Shown: in pieces, positions 60,477-64,000 of the stretch
Position numbering within the stretch: the stretch's first letter is position 1
Layout of the letters: each line of letters begins with the position of its first letter
NCBI GenBank assembly: GCA_004297445.1
Contig: SCUK01000071.1
Location: 49,275 to 113,274 of the forward strand
Reading direction: 5' to 3'
Length of the DNA stretch: 64,000 bases
Source: Anaerolineae bacterium
Lineage (GTDB): Bacteria > Chloroflexota > Anaerolineae > Anaerolineales > UBA11579
Notes under the pieces: model-generated
Database searches by the model: none
Seen by the model: the letters and a program-made list of their open reading frames with translations, nothing else
Told to the model about the DNA's origin: nothing
Translations under genes and position numbers: made by a program

Positions 60477-61388
60477 TCATTCTTCCCGCAATGCCCGTTT
60501 CAGTCCTTCAGCCATCAAATTCGCGCCGACGACCACCACCGAGATGGCGGCGGCGGGGAACCACATCGCCCACGGCACCTGGCTCACGTTGCGGCGGCCC
60601 TCGTTCACCATCAGGCCCCAGTCCGGGTTGGGCGGTTGAACGCCAACGCCGAGGTAGCCGAGCGACGAGGTGAGGAAGATGGCGTAAGAGAAGCGCAATG
60701 CTGCCTCAACGGCGAGGGCCGGCAGGGCGGCGGGCAGAATCTCGCGGAACAGAATCCAACCCAACGACTCACCCTGCAGGCGCGCCGCCTCGACATAGCT
60801 GCGCGTCTTGACCGCCAGCACCACCGAGCGCACCACCCGCGCCACGATGGGCGTGTACACCACCGCGAGGACGAGGAACACGCCCAGCCCCTTGCCCACC
60901 GCCGAGACGTCCTCGCCGTAGGTGGCGCGCAGCGTGCCGAGCAGCAACAGCGCCAGCAGCAGGGCGGGCAGTGCCAGCAGGCTGTCGAAGAAGCGCATCA
61001 GCAATTCATCCAGCCAGCCGCCGGCATAGCCGCTGACCAGCCCCACCAGCGTGCCGAGCGCCACGGCCACCAGCGTGCCGCCGCCCGCCAGCAGCAGCAC
61101 CGAACGCGCCCCCACCAGCACCCGGCTGAACACATCCCGCGCCAGGTGGTCAGTGCCGAACCAGTGGGTGGCATCCGGCGCCTGGCGCGGGTGTTCGTAG
61201 ATCGGCAGGTCATACGGGTAAGGAGCCAGCAGCGGGCCGAAAACGGCCAGTAGCAGGAAAACGAGCATGATGGTCGTGCCCAGCGCGCTGGGAAAATCCG
61301 CAAACAGGCGGCGCAGAAAAGACGACACGCGCGGCCACATTGTTGTGGCCGCGCGTGCATTGGGACGAGCGAGGTATTGTTCTGCCAT
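60477..61388 (-). CDS. ABC transporter permease, dipeptide/nickel type (DppC-like)
   Basis: 303 residues. An N-terminal helix, then an OppC-type external loop (HWFGTDHLARDVFSRVL), and five more helices. The EAA-type loop YVEAARLQGESLGWILFREILP is intact. It pairs with the DppB-like protein. It is second in the operon, 53 nt after the binding-protein gene, the spacer being filled by a 28-bp palindrome. Confidence 0.94.
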   Translation of the reverse strand: MAEQYLARPNARAATTMWPRVSSFLRRLFADFPSALGTTIMLVFLLLAVFGPLLAPYPYDLPIYEHPRQAPDATHWFGTDHLARDVFSRVLVGARSVLLLAGGGTLVAVALGTLVGLVSGYAGGWLDELLMRFFDSLLALPALLLALLLLGTLRATYGEDVSAVGKGLGVFLVLAVVYTPIVARVVRSVVLAVKTRSYVEAARLQGESLGWILFREILPAALPALAVEAALRFSYAIFLTSSLGYLGVGVQPPNPDWGLMVNEGRRNVSQVPWAMWFPAAAISVVVVGANLMAEGLKRALREE

Positions 61389-61399
61389 GAATGCAGATG

Positions 61400-61427
61400 G
61401 TAGGGGCGCAGCATGCTGCGCCCCTAC
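61400..61427. repeat. GTAGGGG palindrome, copy 3
   Basis: Perfect 28-bp palindrome, arms GTAGGGGCGCAGCA and TGCTGCGCCCCTAC, between the binding-protein and permease genes. Copies 1 and 2 are at 36063 and 36190. Confidence 0.75.
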
Positions 61428-61441
61428 AAATTCTCCGCTGT

Positions 61442-63070
61442 CTACGGGGTTGCGAGAGTCACGCCGCTCACATCGGTGCGGCCGGCAAACGCCTTCATCT
61501 CAAAACCGGTGAAGGCATCGCTGATCGCGCCGAACTGGGCGAAGTAGTAAGGGATGATGACCGGGCCGCGCTCCGCCAGGATGGCCTGCAACTGCTGGTA
61601 AGCGGCGGCGCGTTCGGCTTCGTCCAGCGTGCTGCCGGCGGTGGCAATCAACGCGTCCACTTCGGCGTCCGACCAGTGGGCTTCGTTCCACTCGCCATTC
61701 GAGGCCAGCATCTGGGTGAAGTAGAACTGCGGGTAAGGCCGCGAGCCCCAGCCGGTGATGCCGAGGTCCACGCCCAGCCAGCCGTTTTCGCCATCGGCGT
61801 AGTAGACGCTTTCCGGCTCCACGCTCAATTCCACTACGATGCCCGCCTCGGCCCACTGTTGTTGCAGCACTGCCGCCAGGTCCGGGCGGCCGCCCGAATC
61901 CGGCACGTGCAGAACAAGGTTGAGCGTCGGGTCGCCGCCGGTCTCGGCGGCATATTCGGCCAGCAGGGCGCGGGCGCGTTCCACATCGCGCGCCGGCGGC
62001 TGAACGGAGGGGTCATGGTACGGGCCATACAGCGGGCCTACCGGGCTGTCGTTGCCGACCGCGCCGTAACCCTGCTGCACCAACTGCCAGATGGCCTCAC
62101 GGTCGGTGGCGAGTTTCAGCGCTTCCACCACGCGCGGGTCATTGCCCGGGGCGCGGTCGGCGCGCAGGCGCACCAGGTCAAAGCCGTTGGTCGGGATGTC
62201 CAGCGTAGTGATGCCGGCTTCGCCGATGAGGCTCTCGAACAGCGAGGTGCTCATGCGCATCACCAGGTCCACCTGGCCGCCGCGCAGGGCATCCACCATC
62301 GCCTGGTCGTCGGCAAAAAAGATGACTTCCAGTCCGGCCAGGCCGGGCTTGCCCGCCTGGAAGTAAGCCGGGTTGGCTTCCAGCACAATGCGGTCTTCCG
62401 GGGTGTAGGAGACGACCTTGAAGGGGCCGGTGCCGTTGAAATCGGTCGGGTCAGCCGTGCCATCCTTGATGACGAGGGCATGGTTGTCGCTCAGGTCATA
62501 AAGGAAGAAGGGGTTGGGGGCCGAGAGGGTGAAGGTCACTTCCAGGTCGCCGGTGGCTTCGATGGCGGCGATGTTGGCGTACAGGCTGGCGGTGGGCAGG
62601 CCGCCGTTCACGTCGCGCAGCCGGTTGAAGGTGTAGACCACATCGGCGGCGCTGAATGCGCTGCCATCATGGAAGGTCACGCCCTCGGCCAGGGTGAAGA
62701 CGTAGGTCAGGCCGTCGTCGCTCACCGTCCAGCCGGTGGCCAGGCGCGGCGTGGGGTTGGACTGCGCGTCGATATCCACCAGGTAATCGTAGACATGGTT
62801 GGCGACGAAGACTTCCGAGTCAGACGAAATCAGGCCGGGGTCGGTGGCGACGATGGGCTGGAAGGCGACGCGCAGCTTGCCGGCGGGGCCGGCAGGTACT
62901 GCGGCCGTGTCTTCCGTGGGGTCAGTAGCGGGGGCTTCGCCGCCGGTCGTGTCTTCGGGAGTGGTGGTATCACCACCCGCCGGGGCGCAAGCGGCCAGCA
63001 GCAGGGAAGCCGCCACCAGCAAAGTGAGGGCGGTCAGGACAAGACGTTTGAACGGTGTTGCGGTCTTCAT
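61442..63070 (-). CDS. ABC transporter substrate-binding lipoprotein, peptide/nickel type
   Basis: 542 residues from the ATG at 63070 (AGGAGGAG 8 nt upstream). Lipobox LLAAC, a Thr/Glu/Ala-rich linker, then a family-5 solute-binding fold: VYDYLVDIDAQSNPTPRLA, GVTFHDGSAFSAADVVYTFNRL, FNGTGPFKV and the C-terminal WGSRPYPQFYF. It delivers a peptide-like substrate or metal complex to the permeases. First gene of the ABC operon; a Fur-family gene lies just upstream, which raises the possibility of a metal-related substrate. Confidence 0.93.
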   Translation of the reverse strand: MKTATPFKRLVLTALTLLVAASLLLAACAPAGGDTTTPEDTTGGEAPATDPTEDTAAVPAGPAGKLRVAFQPIVATDPGLISSDSEVFVANHVYDYLVDIDAQSNPTPRLATGWTVSDDGLTYVFTLAEGVTFHDGSAFSAADVVYTFNRLRDVNGGLPTASLYANIAAIEATGDLEVTFTLSAPNPFFLYDLSDNHALVIKDGTADPTDFNGTGPFKVVSYTPEDRIVLEANPAYFQAGKPGLAGLEVIFFADDQAMVDALRGGQVDLVMRMSTSLFESLIGEAGITTLDIPTNGFDLVRLRADRAPGNDPRVVEALKLATDREAIWQLVQQGYGAVGNDSPVGPLYGPYHDPSVQPPARDVERARALLAEYAAETGGDPTLNLVLHVPDSGGRPDLAAVLQQQWAEAGIVVELSVEPESVYYADGENGWLGVDLGITGWGSRPYPQFYFTQMLASNGEWNEAHWSDAEVDALIATAGSTLDEAERAAAYQQLQAILAERGPVIIPYYFAQFGAISDAFTGFEMKAFAGRTDVSGVTLATP

Positions 63071-63127
63071 GGGAAGTACTCCTCCTTGGTGCATGAGTTG
63101 AATTGAACCGGCCGGCGCGGCCGGGAA

Positions 63128-63559
63128 CTACGCTTTGGGATTCGCTACCGCATTGCGGCAGTGTTCACACAGACCGAGGAGGATGAGATGCTCCGGCTCG
63201 ACGAGAAAGTGAAATTCCTGGTCGAGGTCATCCATCAGGCCGCGCACACGGGCGTGGTCGATGCGCTGGTCGGCGCGGCACATACGGCAGATGAGGTGGG
63301 AGTGGGGATGCTCGCTGTGAATCTCGTAGACGGTATCGTTGCCAACCTTGGTGGCGATGACCAGCCCGCGAATGATGAACAGGTCAATGGCGCGGTAGAC
63401 GGTGGCCGGGCTGATGTTGGCGTCGGCACGCTGGACGTCGGCCAGCACCTCCTCCAGCGTGGCGTGCTCGCCGTTGTCCCAGATGGCTTTCATGATCGCC
63501 CGCCGCTGGGGGGTCACGCGAAAGCCGTATTGCCGCAGACGTTCATCAAACGAAATCAC
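63128..63559 (-). CDS. Fur-family transcriptional regulator
   Basis: 143 residues from GTG at 63559, chosen for GGAG 5 nt upstream and because the family starts here; an ATG frame to 63652 adds 31 poorly matching residues. A winged helix (RVTPQRRAIMKAIW ... ISPATVYRAIDLF) is followed by the dimerisation domain HSEHPHSHLICRMC and CEHC, giving the structural zinc site. Whether it senses iron, zinc, manganese or peroxide cannot be read from sequence. An inverted repeat lies at 63575-63597. Confidence 0.92.
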   Translation of the reverse strand: MISFDERLRQYGFRVTPQRRAIMKAIWDNGEHATLEEVLADVQRADANISPATVYRAIDLFIIRGLVIATKVGNDTVYEIHSEHPHSHLICRMCRADQRIDHARVRGLMDDLDQEFHFLVEPEHLILLGLCEHCRNAVANPKA

Positions 63560-63574
63560 GGGTCTCCACTTGAG

Positions 63575-63597
63575 AAAATTCGCAACTACAGAATTTT
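63575..63597. promoter_or_regulatory. Candidate operator upstream of the Fur-family gene
   Basis: AAAATTC-N9-GAATTTT, a perfect 7-bp inverted repeat 15 nt before the GTG start. AT-rich and well placed for autoregulation. It does not match the classical 19-bp Fur box closely. Confidence 0.45.
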
Positions 63598-63701
63598 GCA
63601 AAAGGGTATCGTGACCTGGCTCAACTGTCAAGGTGCCGGAGCGCCCTGTCAAACCGGCATGCCCCGTTTATACGCCCCAAACCTTACGCTGGGCTAACGG
63701 A

Positions 63702-63707
63702 TATAAT
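63702..63707 (+). promoter_or_regulatory. Possible -10 box for the last gene
   Basis: TATAAT on the plus strand, 260 nt before the start at 63968. A clear -35 was not found. The 408-nt gap 63560-63967 otherwise holds the operator at 63575 and the repeat at 63776. Confidence 0.3.
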
Positions 63708-63775
63708 CAAGGCAGGTAACTGGTAATTTGTAATTAGAACGTGTTGACGTTTCCAACTAACCGTTCAAAATCTGT

Positions 63776-63868
63776 CATTCTGAGCGATAGCAAGCGAAGA
63801 ATCTACCGCACAGATTGGAAGGTAGATTCTTCGGTCAGCGGCTTCGCCGCTTCCCTCAGAATGACAAC
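63776..63868. repeat. Dispersed palindromic repeat, copy D
   Basis: GTCATTCTGAGCG ... GCGAAGAATCTACC on the left and GGTAGATTCTTCG ... CCTCAGAATGAC on the right form a long imperfect palindrome; an inner hairpin GCGGCTTCGCCGC lies near 63839-63851. The left and right blocks match copy C at 42838-42955. Confidence 0.7.
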
Positions 63869-63967
63869 AAGAGTACGAGATTACGGCAAACATCAACAGA
63901 ACCTGGTACTTGCGTAACACGACCGCCCGACCTCAAAACTTCCAGACTTTCTTTCCCCGGAGCCGCC

Positions 63968-64000
63968 ATGACCATTCCCGTAGACATCCTCAAACATCGC
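63968..64000 (+). CDS. Start of an unidentified gene (cut by the window edge)
   Basis: ATG at 63968 preceded by CCGGAG 7 nt upstream; the eleven visible codons read MTIPVDILKHR. Too short to identify. Confidence 0.4.
   Translation, partial: MTIPVDILKHR

Noticed and set aside
61391..63106. A 571-codon plus-strand frame over the binding-protein gene
   Set aside because: Antisense of a clear family-5 binding lipoprotein.

Overview
The window looks like a chromosomal segment of a GC-rich Chloroflexota bacterium, probably of the Anaerolineae or a neighbouring class. This is an inference from gene content: FHA and Ser/Thr-kinase signalling, YvcK with an N-terminal membrane segment, several family-39 membrane glycosyltransferases, lipoproteins but no outer-membrane assembly genes, and multihaem cytochromes beside a Rieske/cytochrome b complex. 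No rRNA or ribosomal protein gene is present to settle the placement. Many TATAAT-type boxes lie only 6-9 nt before a start codon, so leaderless mRNAs are probably common.

Region by region. 1-8.6 kb: end of an MFS transporter, then a respiratory block on the minus strand: a nine-haem NapC-like protein, a ten-haem lipoprotein built from two five-haem modules, and a Rieske / cytochrome b / cytochrome b C-terminal-heptahaem fusion operon. All three transcription units carry the same 21-bp interrupted palindrome at a fixed distance from a -10 box. 8.8-20.4 kb: a UMF1-type MFS protein, an orphan gene, a membrane M50-like protease, and a central-carbon cluster transcribed yvcK, gap, pgk, Ser/Thr kinase, tpiA. 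20.4-22.2 kb: recJ.

22.365-25.389 kb is a complete transposon of about 3.0 kb: IS1595-type transposase, near-perfect 26-bp terminal inverted repeats, and an 8-bp target duplication (TTACTAAT) on both sides. Its passengers are a toxin-antitoxin-like pair, three small or unknown ORFs and a well-folded class II (Leu-like) tRNA whose anticodon reads UGG, normally a proline anticodon. This is the most unusual object in the window.

25.4-36 kb: tgt with a motif-rich upstream region; an EcoRII-type restriction-modification system with Vsr; a family-39 glycosyltransferase; an SLC13 transporter with cytoplasmic TrkA-C domains; lysine 6-aminotransferase. 36-42.8 kb: a histidine kinase, an IS110 transposase preceded by a strongly structured candidate bridge RNA, a truncated RHS C-terminus with an HExxH metallopeptidase-like tip, a secreted protein and a CpXC protein. 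43-48.2 kb: an FHA regulator, then two paralogous glycosyltransferase-like proteins bracketing a membrane Ser/Thr kinase and a homoserine-dehydrogenase-like oxidoreductase.

48.2-64 kb: GH3 hydrolase, GDPD phosphodiesterase and AAA ATPase in one overlapping operon; a GT2 glycosyltransferase with undecaprenyl-diphosphatase; a polysaccharide-deacetylase lipoprotein divergent from a small binding lipoprotein; a fluoride riboswitch with fluoride channel and DUF190; a complete oligopeptide/nickel-type ABC operon; a Fur-family regulator; and the first codons of one more gene. Short palindromic repeat families are scattered between genes throughout.
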